Both the position numbers and the translations under genes were made by a program. Of a stretch of DNA of 6,817 bases, positions 1 through 6,564 are shown piece after piece; positions within the stretch are counted from its first letter, which is position 1; each line of letters begins with the position of its first letter. Under the pieces are notes generated by a model. It did no database searches, was not told the origin of the DNA, and saw nothing but the letters and a program-made list of their open reading frames with translations. Source of the DNA: an uncultured Anaerosacchariphilus sp. (GTDB lineage: Bacteria > Bacillota > Clostridia > Lachnospirales > Lachnospiraceae); NCBI GenBank assembly GCA_934402125.1, contig CAKRTY010000085.1:1-6817 (forward strand). The letters are read 5' to 3'.

Positions 1-1278
1 GGCTACGCCTGGCTGAGCCTGGACGACACCAAGCTAATCAAGCTGGACTGGTACTCTCAGGCCACCATCAAAAAAGACAAAAAGAAGCTGGAGGTCATGC
101 TGGAGAACGGAAGCCTGTTCTTCAACGTAAGCAAGCCTCTGGAGCAGGACGAGAACCTGGATATCCGCTCCTCCACCATGTCCACCGGAATCCGCGGAAC
201 CCTGGGAAAGGTAACCGTGAAGGAGAAAACGGATCTGCAGGATACGGAGTCCACCACCAGCGTAGAGCTTTATGAGGGAAAAGTGAAGATCGCCTATCAC
301 GAAGAAGACGGAGAGGTGGTAACCAGAGAGGTGGATGCAGGATACCGGGCTGAGGTTGATACGACCCGTACCGATCTGGAGGAGGCGGCTTCCGCCCCCG
401 TATCCAGTGGAAGCCTGGACGGAATCGAACTAAAGGACGCTCTGGAGGACTGCGGCTTTGTGGCCATCGAGATCAAAGAGGATAAGGATCTGCAGAACCG
501 GCTGCTGGAAGCAGATAACGGACTGGGAGAGGAAGAAATCCAGGATATCATCGATCATGCGGAGGAAAGCCTGAAAAAGGATCAGGAGGAGCAGAGAAAG
601 ACGGCCCAGCTTCTGGAAAAGGAGCTGGAGAAGGTAAAGGCCGGACTGAATTCGGAGGAAGATACGGTGATTCATCAGGTATTTGAGAAAACCGATGAAA
701 ACAGCAAGGTCTTAAATCCCATGGAGAAGCTGGAGGAGCTGGAAAAGCAGGAGACGCCGTCGCTGATTCCGGAGAAAGCAGAGGAAGACCGGACGACTGT
801 CCCCATCGTAAAGCCCGGGCTGATACAGCCGGAGACGCCGAAGCAGGAAGAGACGGCAAAATCGGAGAGCTCTTCCGGATCAGGCGGAGGACAGTCCGGC
901 TCCGACAACCAGACAGAGACCCAGAAGCCGTCTGAGACCCAGAAGCCATCTGAAACCCAGAAGCCGTCTGAGACCCAGAAGCCGACGCCGGAGCCAACGC
1001 CGGAACCGGAGCCAACGCCGGAACCGGAACCGACGCCGCTTCCCAAGCCGGAGACCTATACGGTGACCTTCTACGCGGACGCGAATACGGTATTTGCTGA
1101 GGAGCAGGTCAAAACCGAACTCAACGGAATCCTTCCGGTGTATCCGAAGGCCCTGGAGCCGTTGCTGAAGCCTGGCCCAAATGGATACTGGTCCTTGGAA
1201 GCCAAAGGAGCCCACTTTGATTTTGAAACGGAGACCATCAAGAGCGATACAACGCTGTACTGGGTTAATCAATGGTAA
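1..1278 (+). CDS. FecR-domain surface protein with repeat stalk (5' end missing)
   Basis: The frame is open from base 1, so the true start, and probably a signal peptide or membrane anchor, lies upstream; 425 residues are visible. Visible residues 1-120 match the FecR extracytoplasmic fold: WLSLDDTKLIKLD, then a LENGSLFFNV strand (about 34-43), the hallmark GIRGT at 63-67, and VELYEGKVKI at 88-97. Residues about 155-252 are Glu/Lys/Leu-rich and likely coiled coil. Residues 306-346 are SETQKP and PTPEPEP repeats, probably an extended stalk. Residues 352-425 (TYTVTFYADA to TTLYWVNQW) resemble the Flg_new/InlB B-repeat beta domain of Gram-positive surface proteins. Classical FecR relays a TonB-receptor signal to a sigma factor, but neither partner is visible here. 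The gene instead abuts a CHASE2 cyclase, so I infer it is a sensor, ligand or scaffold for that enzyme. FecR assignment is firm; role is inferred. Confidence 0.88.
   Translation, partial: GYAWLSLDDTKLIKLDWYSQATIKKDKKKLEVMLENGSLFFNVSKPLEQDENLDIRSSTMSTGIRGTLGKVTVKEKTDLQDTESTTSVELYEGKVKIAYHEEDGEVVTREVDAGYRAEVDTTRTDLEEAASAPVSSGSLDGIELKDALEDCGFVAIEIKEDKDLQNRLLEADNGLGEEEIQDIIDHAEESLKKDQEEQRKTAQLLEKELEKVKAGLNSEEDTVIHQVFEKTDENSKVLNPMEKLEELEKQETPSLIPEKAEEDRTTVPIVKPGLIQPETPKQEETAKSESSSGSGGGQSGSDNQTETQKPSETQKPSETQKPSETQKPTPEPTPEPEPTPEPEPTPLPKPETYTVTFYADANTVFAEEQVKTELNGILPVYPKALEPLLKPGPNGYWSLEAKGAHFDFETETIKSDTTLYWVNQW
916..987 (+). repeat. Four tandem 18-bp units encoding (S/T)ETQKP
   Basis: Four in-frame 18-bp units (916-933, 934-951, 952-969, 970-987) each encode E-T-Q-K-P followed by S, or T in the last. 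Units differ only at wobble positions (CCG/CCA, GAG/GAA) and in the final codon (TCT to ACG). They form the first half of the hydrophilic stalk of the FecR-domain protein. Near identity at DNA level suggests recent expansion by slippage, so copy number may vary between strains. Confidence 0.9.
985..1038 (+). repeat. PTPEPEP-coding degenerate repeat
   Basis: Directly after the 18-bp units, the codons alternate Pro with Thr/Glu (T-P-E-P, then T-P-E-P-E-P twice). The two 18-bp copies at 997-1014 and 1015-1032 differ only in the last two codons. Such Pro-Glu tracts are typical wall-spanning or rigid spacers in Gram-positive surface proteins. It continues the stalk and leads into the C-terminal beta domain. 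Confidence 0.8.
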
Positions 1279-1281
1279 ATG
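1276..1281 (+). promoter_or_regulatory. TAA-ATG abutting junction, translational coupling without a clear SD
   Basis: The FecR-protein stop TAA (1276-1278) is followed with no gap by the cyclase ATG (1279-1281). The preceding 20 bases hold no AGGAGG-like sequence, whereas the other three gene starts in this window each have one. The simplest reading is that ribosomes finishing the FecR gene reinitiate on the cyclase, tying their stoichiometry. The coupling itself is inference. Confidence 0.6.
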
Positions 1282-3093
1282 AAGAATAAAAAGAAGATAA
1301 GAGAGTATGGAATCAGAGCCCTCGACAGCCTGGCCGTGGCGGTGCTGGCCGTCCTGCTGGCTGTAAGCGGGCTTCTGAACGCGCCGGGCGGCTGGCTGGA
1401 GGACGCGCTGTATCAGAGGGGCGACGACCCGGACGAGCGGATCGCCATTGTGGGAATCGACGCCTACGCCCTGAAGAAATACGGATCCTGGCCCTGGGAT
1501 CGCTCCGTCATAGCGGAGGTAATCGAAACCCTGAATCAGGACGAAGAAAACCGTCCGGCAGCCATCGGACTTGACGTGCTCTATGCGGGAACGACCAATT
1601 CCGAATCCGATGAGCAGATTGCGAAGGCCGCTTCGGCGGGCAATGTGGCCGTGGCCGGAATGGTAGAATTCGGCCAGGGTCTGGCAAGAGATAAGGAAAG
1701 AAACCTGTATCTGACCAACATGGCCGTCAGAAATCCCTCCCTGCCCTTCCAGGATCTGAGAAAAGAAGCGCGGGTAGGCCATATCAACGCCATGTACGAC
1801 AGCGACGGTGTGCTGCGGCACCATATCTGGAGCCTGAAGCTTCCAAACGGCGACACGCTGCTGTCCCTTCCCTACGCGCTGTATTCCCTATACTGCGAGG
1901 CCAATGGAATGGAAGCGGATTTTCGGCCTGCGACAGATCAGAACAGCTTCTGGTGGGTGGATTACAGCGGCTCGCCGGGAGACTATTACTACTGCTCTGT
2001 GGCGGATATTCTGGAAGGAAGCTATGACCCGGATATCCTGGCAGACAGTATCGTGCTGATTGGACCATACGACGCGGCCATGGCCGATAGCTTTGTGACC
2101 GCGGCGGATCACGCGGAGCAGATGTACGGCGTGGAATATCTGGCCAATGTGACGGCGGATATGCTGAACGGAGTCCAGAAGCAGGAGGCCGGACGTTGGG
2201 TGCAGCTGACCTTTCTCTTTGTCCTGACCCTTTTCATCACCTTCCTGCTGCTGGGAATGAACCCGGGCTGGAGCGCCCTCTTCGGAGTCGCGAGTATCGT
2301 CTGCGGAATCGCTGCGGCGGTAGGGCTTTATGAAAAGGGAACCGTGATTCATGTGCTGTGGTTCGCGGGCGGGGCGGTTCTGGCCCTGGCTTTGAGCTTC
2401 GCGGTCCGGTATGTGGGGGTTATCCTGGAAAAGCGCCGGGTCACCAGGACCTTTGGACGCTACGTAGACCCCGCTATCATCAAGGAGCTTCTGGAGGGAG
2501 ATAAGGAGAGCCTGGAGCTGACCGGAAAGCTGCGGAATATCGCGGTGCTGTTCGTGGATATCCGGGGCTTTACCACCCTGTCCGAGCAGCTTACGCCGGA
2601 GCAGATTGTGAAGATCCTGAATGAATATCTGACGCTGACCAGCCGCTGTATCCGGAACCAGAGGGGAACCCTGGATAAATTTGTGGGCGATTGTACCATG
2701 GCCTTCTGGGGAGCGCCCATAGCCTGCGAGGATCCGGTGGGAAACGCCTGCCGGGCGGCGCTGGAGATGGAAGCGGGCGCGAAAGAGCTTGGTATGCGGG
2801 TAGAGGAAAAATTTGGCAAAACCATAAGCTTCGGAGTCGGCGTACACTACGGCCCCGCAGTCGTGGGAAATATCGGATCCCCGGAGCGCATGGATTACAC
2901 AGCCATCGGAGATACAGTCAACACAGCTTCCCGTCTGGAGTCCAACGCGCCGGCGGGAACGGTCTACATCAGCCGTCTGGTGGCGGATATGCTGGGAGAA
3001 CGGGCTGTGACCGAGACGCTGGATCATAAGCTGAAGCTGAAAGGAAAGGCAGAGGGCTTCGAGGTACTGATCTTAAAAGGAATGAAAGAATAA
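1279..3093 (+). CDS. CHASE2-sensor class III adenylate cyclase, membrane-bound
   Basis: This 604-residue protein is predicted to convert ATP to cAMP in response to an extracytoplasmic signal. An N-terminal membrane helix (about 15-33) is followed by a CHASE2 ectodomain (about 40-300) with AIVGIDAYALKKYGSWPWDR at 56-75, GHINAMYDSDGVLR at 167-180 and MYGVEYLANV at 282-291. Three membrane helices follow (about 309-326, 332-350, 356-378), then the usual FGRYVDPAI linker (392-400) and the cyclase domain (about 418-600). Catalytic residues are all visible: metal-binding D427 (FVDIRGF) and D471 (FVGDCTM), base-selecting K467 and T541 (DYTAIGDT), and transition-state N548 and R552 (NTASR). The Lys/Thr pair is the class IIIb pattern and favours ATP over GTP. 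ATG 1279 is chosen because it precedes a basic stretch and the first helix. It is probably co-transcribed with the FecR and NHL genes. The domain calls are firm; the product (cAMP) and signal are inferred. Confidence 0.93.
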   Translation: MKNKKKIREYGIRALDSLAVAVLAVLLAVSGLLNAPGGWLEDALYQRGDDPDERIAIVGIDAYALKKYGSWPWDRSVIAEVIETLNQDEENRPAAIGLDVLYAGTTNSESDEQIAKAASAGNVAVAGMVEFGQGLARDKERNLYLTNMAVRNPSLPFQDLRKEARVGHINAMYDSDGVLRHHIWSLKLPNGDTLLSLPYALYSLYCEANGMEADFRPATDQNSFWWVDYSGSPGDYYYCSVADILEGSYDPDILADSIVLIGPYDAAMADSFVTAADHAEQMYGVEYLANVTADMLNGVQKQEAGRWVQLTFLFVLTLFITFLLLGMNPGWSALFGVASIVCGIAAAVGLYEKGTVIHVLWFAGGAVLALALSFAVRYVGVILEKRRVTRTFGRYVDPAIIKELLEGDKESLELTGKLRNIAVLFVDIRGFTTLSEQLTPEQIVKILNEYLTLTSRCIRNQRGTLDKFVGDCTMAFWGAPIACEDPVGNACRAALEMEAGAKELGMRVEEKFGKTISFGVGVHYGPAVVGNIGSPERMDYTAIGDTVNTASRLESNAPAGTVYISRLVADMLGERAVTETLDHKLKLKGKAEGFEVLILKGMKE

Positions 3094-3104
3094 GCATGAG
3101 ATAG

Positions 3105-3112
3105 AAAGGCGG
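3105..3112 (+). promoter_or_regulatory. Ribosome binding site for the NHL-repeat gene
   Basis: AAAGGCGG lies 7 bases before the ATG at 3120, a normal Shine-Dalgarno spacing, and fixes that start. It sits in the 26-base gap after the cyclase stop, with no sign of a promoter or terminator between the genes, which supports a shared transcript. Confidence 0.7.
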
Positions 3113-3119
3113 TTCAGAC

Positions 3120-4112
3120 ATGGAAGAAGAACAAAAGAAGAGCGGCAGAGGAAAAATCATCGCCACGGCAGTGGCTATTCTTCTTCTGATAGCGGCAGCG
3201 CTGGCAGCTCTGTGGCTGCTGCGCGATAAGAAAAAGGATATCACCTTTGTGGCTCCGGCGGGACTTCTGGAAGCCCGGAACGGGGCGGTCTATGTGGCGG
3301 ATCAGGGTCAGAACAACATTATCCGGATCGACGGAGACAAGAGAACCCTGGTTGCCGGATATACCCTTCCGGTGGACGACCATGGAAAAGCGGCGGGCGG
3401 ACACCGGGACGGCGCCTGGGACGAAGCGCTGTTTAACCGGCCCTTTGCCCTGGCGGAGTGGAAGGACGGAATCGCGGTCAGCGATACCGGCAACCACTGT
3501 ATCCGCTTTATCGAGGACGAGACCACGGTAAAGACGCTGGCAGGAACCGGAACGCCGGGCTGTCAGAACGGCTACGCGGGAGAGGCCACCTTCAACGAAC
3601 CTAAAGGCCTGGCTGTGGGCAGCGACGGCTGTCTCTACGTGGCAGACAGCGGCAATGGAGTTGTGCGCCGGATTTCCGAAAACGGCCAGGTGGATACGCC
3701 CATCACCGGGCTGGATACTCCCACCGGACTTTGCAGCGAGAAGGACGCCCTCTATATCACCGATGTGGGAACCAACCAGATCCTTTGCTGGAAGGACGGA
3801 GAGCTGAAGGTTGTGGCAGGACGGGCCTACGGTGACGAAGAGCTTAGTCTGACCGATGGAGCGGTGGAGGACGCCGTATTCTCCAGACCGGAGGGAATCG
3901 CGGCGGACGACGGGGTGCTTTACGTATCCGACGCGGGCTTTTCCGCGGTGCGCCGGATCAAGGACGGAAACGTGGATACGATTTCTATCTATGAAGGAAA
4001 CGGCTCCGCGCTCTGGCCCGGACAGCCGGCGGGAATTCTTGCCAAAGAGGGGAAAATCCAGGTAGCAGACCCCTTCTCCGGTGTCATTTTTAGTGTAGAT
4101 TCCACAAAATAA
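3120..4112 (+). CDS. Membrane-anchored NHL-repeat beta-propeller protein
   Basis: The 330-residue protein has a charged N-terminus, one membrane helix (about 12-34) followed by a basic patch (RDKKK), and then NHL-type repeats to the end. Six blades can be read, with strand cores near 57-70 (VYVADQGQNNIIRI), 118-131, 172-185, 211-224, 267-280 and 313-326. Several carry the D-x-G-N-x-x-(I/V)-R signature (DTGNHCIR at 122-129, DSGNGVVR at 176-183). NHL propellers are usually six-bladed binding platforms for protein, RNA or ligand, so this looks like a complete single propeller. The signal-anchor and lack of any enzyme motif suggest it displays the propeller outside the cell membrane. Being 26 bases behind the CHASE2 cyclase, it may be a partner or accessory sensor of that enzyme; this is inference. 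A catalytic propeller, such as a lactonase-like enzyme, cannot be excluded. Confidence 0.85.
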   Translation: MEEEQKKSGRGKIIATAVAILLLIAAALAALWLLRDKKKDITFVAPAGLLEARNGAVYVADQGQNNIIRIDGDKRTLVAGYTLPVDDHGKAAGGHRDGAWDEALFNRPFALAEWKDGIAVSDTGNHCIRFIEDETTVKTLAGTGTPGCQNGYAGEATFNEPKGLAVGSDGCLYVADSGNGVVRRISENGQVDTPITGLDTPTGLCSEKDALYITDVGTNQILCWKDGELKVVAGRAYGDEELSLTDGAVEDAVFSRPEGIAADDGVLYVSDAGFSAVRRIKDGNVDTISIYEGNGSALWPGQPAGILAKEGKIQVADPFSGVIFSVDSTK

Positions 4113-4162
4113 GAAGGATATGTCGAAAAACAAGTGAAATATGCCAAAATAAGAAAATGATG

Positions 4163-4191
4163 GTGAAAAATGGTTTCTAAAGTGGTATAAT
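4163..4191 (+). promoter_or_regulatory. Extended -10 promoter for the downstream surface-protein genes
   Basis: A perfect TATAAT at 4186-4191 is preceded by TG one base upstream (TGGTATAAT), an extended -10 element. With a 17-base spacer, GTGAAA at 4163-4168 matches the TTGACA consensus at 4 of 6 positions. It lies in the only sizeable non-coding gap (4113-4253), which is clearly AT-richer than the genes, and points to the gene at 4254. A housekeeping sigma-A type promoter is likely, giving that gene and its follower their own transcription start near 4198. Confidence 0.72.
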
Positions 4192-4215
4192 AGACGCGGT
4201 AAAATTTGGAATTAT

Positions 4216-4231
4216 GGAGGCGGGAGCCTTC
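4216..4231 (+). other. Short 5'-leader hairpin
   Basis: GGAGGC (4216-4221) can pair with GCCTTC (4226-4231), including one G-U pair, around a GGGA loop. It falls in the predicted leader between the promoter and the ribosome binding site. The arm contains an SD-like GGAGG with no usable start codon at the right distance. The stem is short, so a regulatory role is only a possibility. Confidence 0.3.
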
Positions 4232-4240
4232 GAGGGATAA

Positions 4241-4246
4241 GAGGAG
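4241..4246 (+). promoter_or_regulatory. Ribosome binding site selecting ATG 4254
   Basis: GAGGAG sits 7 bases upstream of ATG 4254. This decides between that ATG and an in-frame TTG at 4206: the TTG has no SD and would add 16 charged residues ahead of the signal sequence. Confidence 0.8.
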
Positions 4247-4253
4247 AACGATT

Positions 4254-6536
4254 ATGAAGATACGGGGACGGGTAAAATGGATCATCACTGCGGCGGCCAC
4301 CTGCGGGCTGCTGGCTCTCGTTCTCTTTAGCGGATACGGATTGACAGCAGGAAAACGTCAGGAATTTCCCCTGGACGGGTATATTCTGGAGGTGACAGCT
4401 TCCGAGGAGGGAGCTGTCTGCACCCAGAGAGGCTTCGCGGCAGGGACCAGGGCCAGGGAGAAGTTCCCGGATTCCTGGAAGTATAAGGATACGGAAGGAC
4501 GGAATTACGCGGCATCGAAGGAGAGCTTTCTTCATTTTGAGGACGGCTCTTTTAGTGCGTTTAGCGGAGGGTCGCTGGTGGATATGGCAGAGTCCGGCAC
4601 CAGCGTCCTGGAATTCTACAATATAGAGCCGATGATGATTATGGCCAAGTCGGGAGAAGGCTGGACCATCGATAACAACGGCAAAAACCTGGAGTTCAAA
4701 GAACTGCTCTGGGCCCTGAACCGGGAACATCTGATGGCGGCCTCCGATAAGCTGGAGCTGACCCTGGCCAACGGGGAGAAAAAAACCATCAGCGGCTATC
4801 TGGAGCTGATGTGGCTGGACGAGGGAATTATCCGGCTGACAGACGGAGAGGAGATCTGGCAGACCCTTGCCAGTGGCACCCGGATTCGATACAGCTCCGG
4901 CGTGACGGTGGATCTGGGAGAGAAGCTGGTCCAGGATCGGGAGGGCAACGCGGTCTTCTCTATGGAGGCGCTTTCCGCCGACCAGGATCTGGCCATTGAT
5001 TTGCAGTCCGGCAGCAGCGACTGGAGCGGCTGGACGCCGCCCACCTTTATCGTACACAACGACGATGGAGAGAACGGAGAAGACGGCGTACAGGGTGAAG
5101 CCGGAGAAGAAGGCGATGAAGGAAAAGAAGGCGAGAAGGGAGACAACGGCAAGAACGGAGAAGGCGGAGCGGCCGGAGGCCGGGCAGCCGGAGTGATTGC
5201 CGGAGACGAGAAGAACCTGGCCGGTGAATCCATGGCCCACGTGCTGATTACCGATGTGAGCGGTTCCGGGACGGACGTAAGCTTCACCATCAAGGTGAAG
5301 GATCCGGGGAATACGCTGACTGCGGATACCGGACTTATCTCAGTCCGGGAAGCCCAGACCGGCGCGGTGGTCTGGAAACAGGAGGTGGATCTGCCCTCTA
5401 TCGACACCCAGACCTTCCGGATTCAGGACGGAAGCCTGAAGGAAGATATGCAGTACACCATTACAGTGGAAAGCAATTACCAGATCAACATGGAGAACGG
5501 GATTACCAATACAGGAAGCATGGCGTTTGTAACCCGGGATTTCTATACAGCCAGCGAGGGCCTGTGTCTGGATCGGGTCGAGCTGACACAGGAAAATATG
5601 ACCATATATCTGGGCAAGACTGGAAGCAGCACCGTCAAAAGTGTGTACCTGAAGGTGAAAACCCAGGGCGGCCAGTACGAGTATGAGACCGGAAAATTCG
5701 ATCCGGGAACGAAAAAGTCCTATACCATTGACTATATGGCCGAGATTGCGGAAAAATGGGGCTTTGCTACCGTAGAAGATATTACGAACCAGCCCTTCAG
5801 CGTGGAGCTGTATATGGATACCGGAACGGGACAGTACGTCAAGTCGCCCTACGAGCTGACCGGAACGTTCCTGAAGAAGGAGCCGGTTTTTGAAGGCCTG
5901 TATGTGACAAGAAAAGAAGGCTACTATGAATTCCAGAAAAAACTGGTTTCAGACAAGGATCGGGCTCTGGAAAGCTGCCGCTTTGTCATCACGGACAACG
6001 GCCTGGAGATCAAGACGCTGACGACTTCGGGAACTACCGTGCAGTGGTATTATGACGAAGGACTGAGCGGAGGGCAGTACGCCGTTACGGTATATATGAC
6101 CTGGAATGACAACCAGATGACCGTGGAGAAGAAGCTGAATACCGAGCTGTTCACGGTACCGTCCAGCACAAGAATCCAGTCAGCCTGGGAGGACGCGGGT
6201 CTGGCCCATGGAACGGCGATCATTGACGGAAAAGTGAAATTACAGGCAGTAGCGCCCTGTTCTATCTCTGAAAATCAGGTGGTGACTGTGGTATTGGCGA
6301 AGCCGGATGGAAGCTGGAGAAAGACCAGTTATATCAACCTGAAGGACTGCCAGAAACAGAACGGCTGGCTTATAATTCCCATGAAGTACACCACAGGCCT
6401 GGAAGAGAATACAACCTATATACTGACAATCAAGGGAAAGCTCACAGAAATTGTGGAGGGAGCGGATGGAAACGATGTGGCACAGGACACCGTGGAAATT
6501 CTGTTCCGTGATAAGATAAAGACGAAGTCAAATTAG
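4254..6536 (+). CDS. Exported protein with collagen-like tract and FN3/Ig-like domains
   Basis: With ATG 4254 the protein has 760 residues. A basic N-terminus and hydrophobic helix (about 9-30) form a signal peptide or signal anchor; there is no LPXTG sorting motif at the C-terminus. Residues about 36-250 form a beta-rich domain I do not recognise, beginning DGYILEV (41-47), FAAGT (61-65), KFPDS (70-74) and with DGSFSAFSGGSLVDM (97-111). Residues 272-310 are 13 uninterrupted Gly-X-Y triplets. Residues about 326-754 appear to be three or four beta-sandwich domains; the FN3-like L-x(4,5)-Y-x-(I/V)-T-(V/I) strand recurs at L395-Y401, L604-Y609 and L716-Y722. The likely location is the outer face of the membrane or the wall. 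The next gene encodes a paralogue of the N-terminal domain, so this is the first member of a tandem pair under its own promoter. A link to the upstream cyclase operon is inferred from position only. Confidence 0.8.
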   Translation: MKIRGRVKWIITAAATCGLLALVLFSGYGLTAGKRQEFPLDGYILEVTASEEGAVCTQRGFAAGTRAREKFPDSWKYKDTEGRNYAASKESFLHFEDGSFSAFSGGSLVDMAESGTSVLEFYNIEPMMIMAKSGEGWTIDNNGKNLEFKELLWALNREHLMAASDKLELTLANGEKKTISGYLELMWLDEGIIRLTDGEEIWQTLASGTRIRYSSGVTVDLGEKLVQDREGNAVFSMEALSADQDLAIDLQSGSSDWSGWTPPTFIVHNDDGENGEDGVQGEAGEEGDEGKEGEKGDNGKNGEGGAAGGRAAGVIAGDEKNLAGESMAHVLITDVSGSGTDVSFTIKVKDPGNTLTADTGLISVREAQTGAVVWKQEVDLPSIDTQTFRIQDGSLKEDMQYTITVESNYQINMENGITNTGSMAFVTRDFYTASEGLCLDRVELTQENMTIYLGKTGSSTVKSVYLKVKTQGGQYEYETGKFDPGTKKSYTIDYMAEIAEKWGFATVEDITNQPFSVELYMDTGTGQYVKSPYELTGTFLKKEPVFEGLYVTRKEGYYEFQKKLVSDKDRALESCRFVITDNGLEIKTLTTSGTTVQWYYDEGLSGGQYAVTVYMTWNDNQMTVEKKLNTELFTVPSSTRIQSAWEDAGLAHGTAIIDGKVKLQAVAPCSISENQVVTVVLAKPDGSWRKTSYINLKDCQKQNGWLIIPMKYTTGLEENTTYILTIKGKLTEIVEGADGNDVAQDTVEILFRDKIKTKSN
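5067..5183 (+). repeat. Collagen-like Gly-X-Y tract, 13 triplets
   Basis: Residues 272-310 of the exported protein have glycine at every third position for 39 residues (for example GEN, GED, GEE, GDE, GKE, GEK, GDN, GKN). X and Y positions are mostly Glu, Asp, Lys and Asn and there is no proline, the pattern of bacterial collagen-like segments that rely on charge pairs rather than hydroxyproline. It separates the N-terminal domain from the FN3-like domains and could trimerise the protein or act as a flexible spacer. Confidence 0.8.
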
Positions 6537-6550
6537 CAGACAGGAAAGGT

Positions 6551-6556
6551 GAGGAG
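6551..6556 (+). promoter_or_regulatory. Ribosome binding site for the last gene
   Basis: GAGGAG lies 8 bases upstream of ATG 6565 and supports that start. It falls in the 28-base gap after the preceding stop, with no terminator visible, so the two genes are probably co-transcribed. Confidence 0.75.
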
Positions 6557-6564
6557 TGTCGAGA

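Noticed and set aside
916..987. Tandem repeats as a possible CRISPR array
   Set aside because: Units are directly adjacent without spacers, are in frame and encode a continuous stalk.
1272..1289. Five-codon ATG reading frame overlapping the FecR stop and cyclase start
   Set aside because: Too short to judge and without an SD; chance occurrence is likely.
1888..3027. Long minus-strand reading frame opposite the cyclase gene (and similar ones at 880-1824, 3114-4133 and 4212-5240)
   Set aside because: Their translations show no domain, signal peptide or SD, and they lie wholly or largely opposite genes with clear homology; they are by-products of GC-biased codon use.
4113..4160. Possible intrinsic terminator after the NHL gene
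   Set aside because: No GC-rich stem followed by a T run could be found on the plus strand.
4164..4177. GAAA/TTTC inverted repeat overlapping the -35 region as a possible CRP-type operator
   Set aside because: Only four base pairs match and it lacks the TGTGA/TCACA half-sites; expected by chance in AT-rich sequence.
4206..4253. In-frame TTG start at 4206 for the collagen-like-tract protein
   Set aside because: It lacks an SD and adds a charged extension before the signal sequence; ATG 4254 has GAGGAG at ideal spacing.
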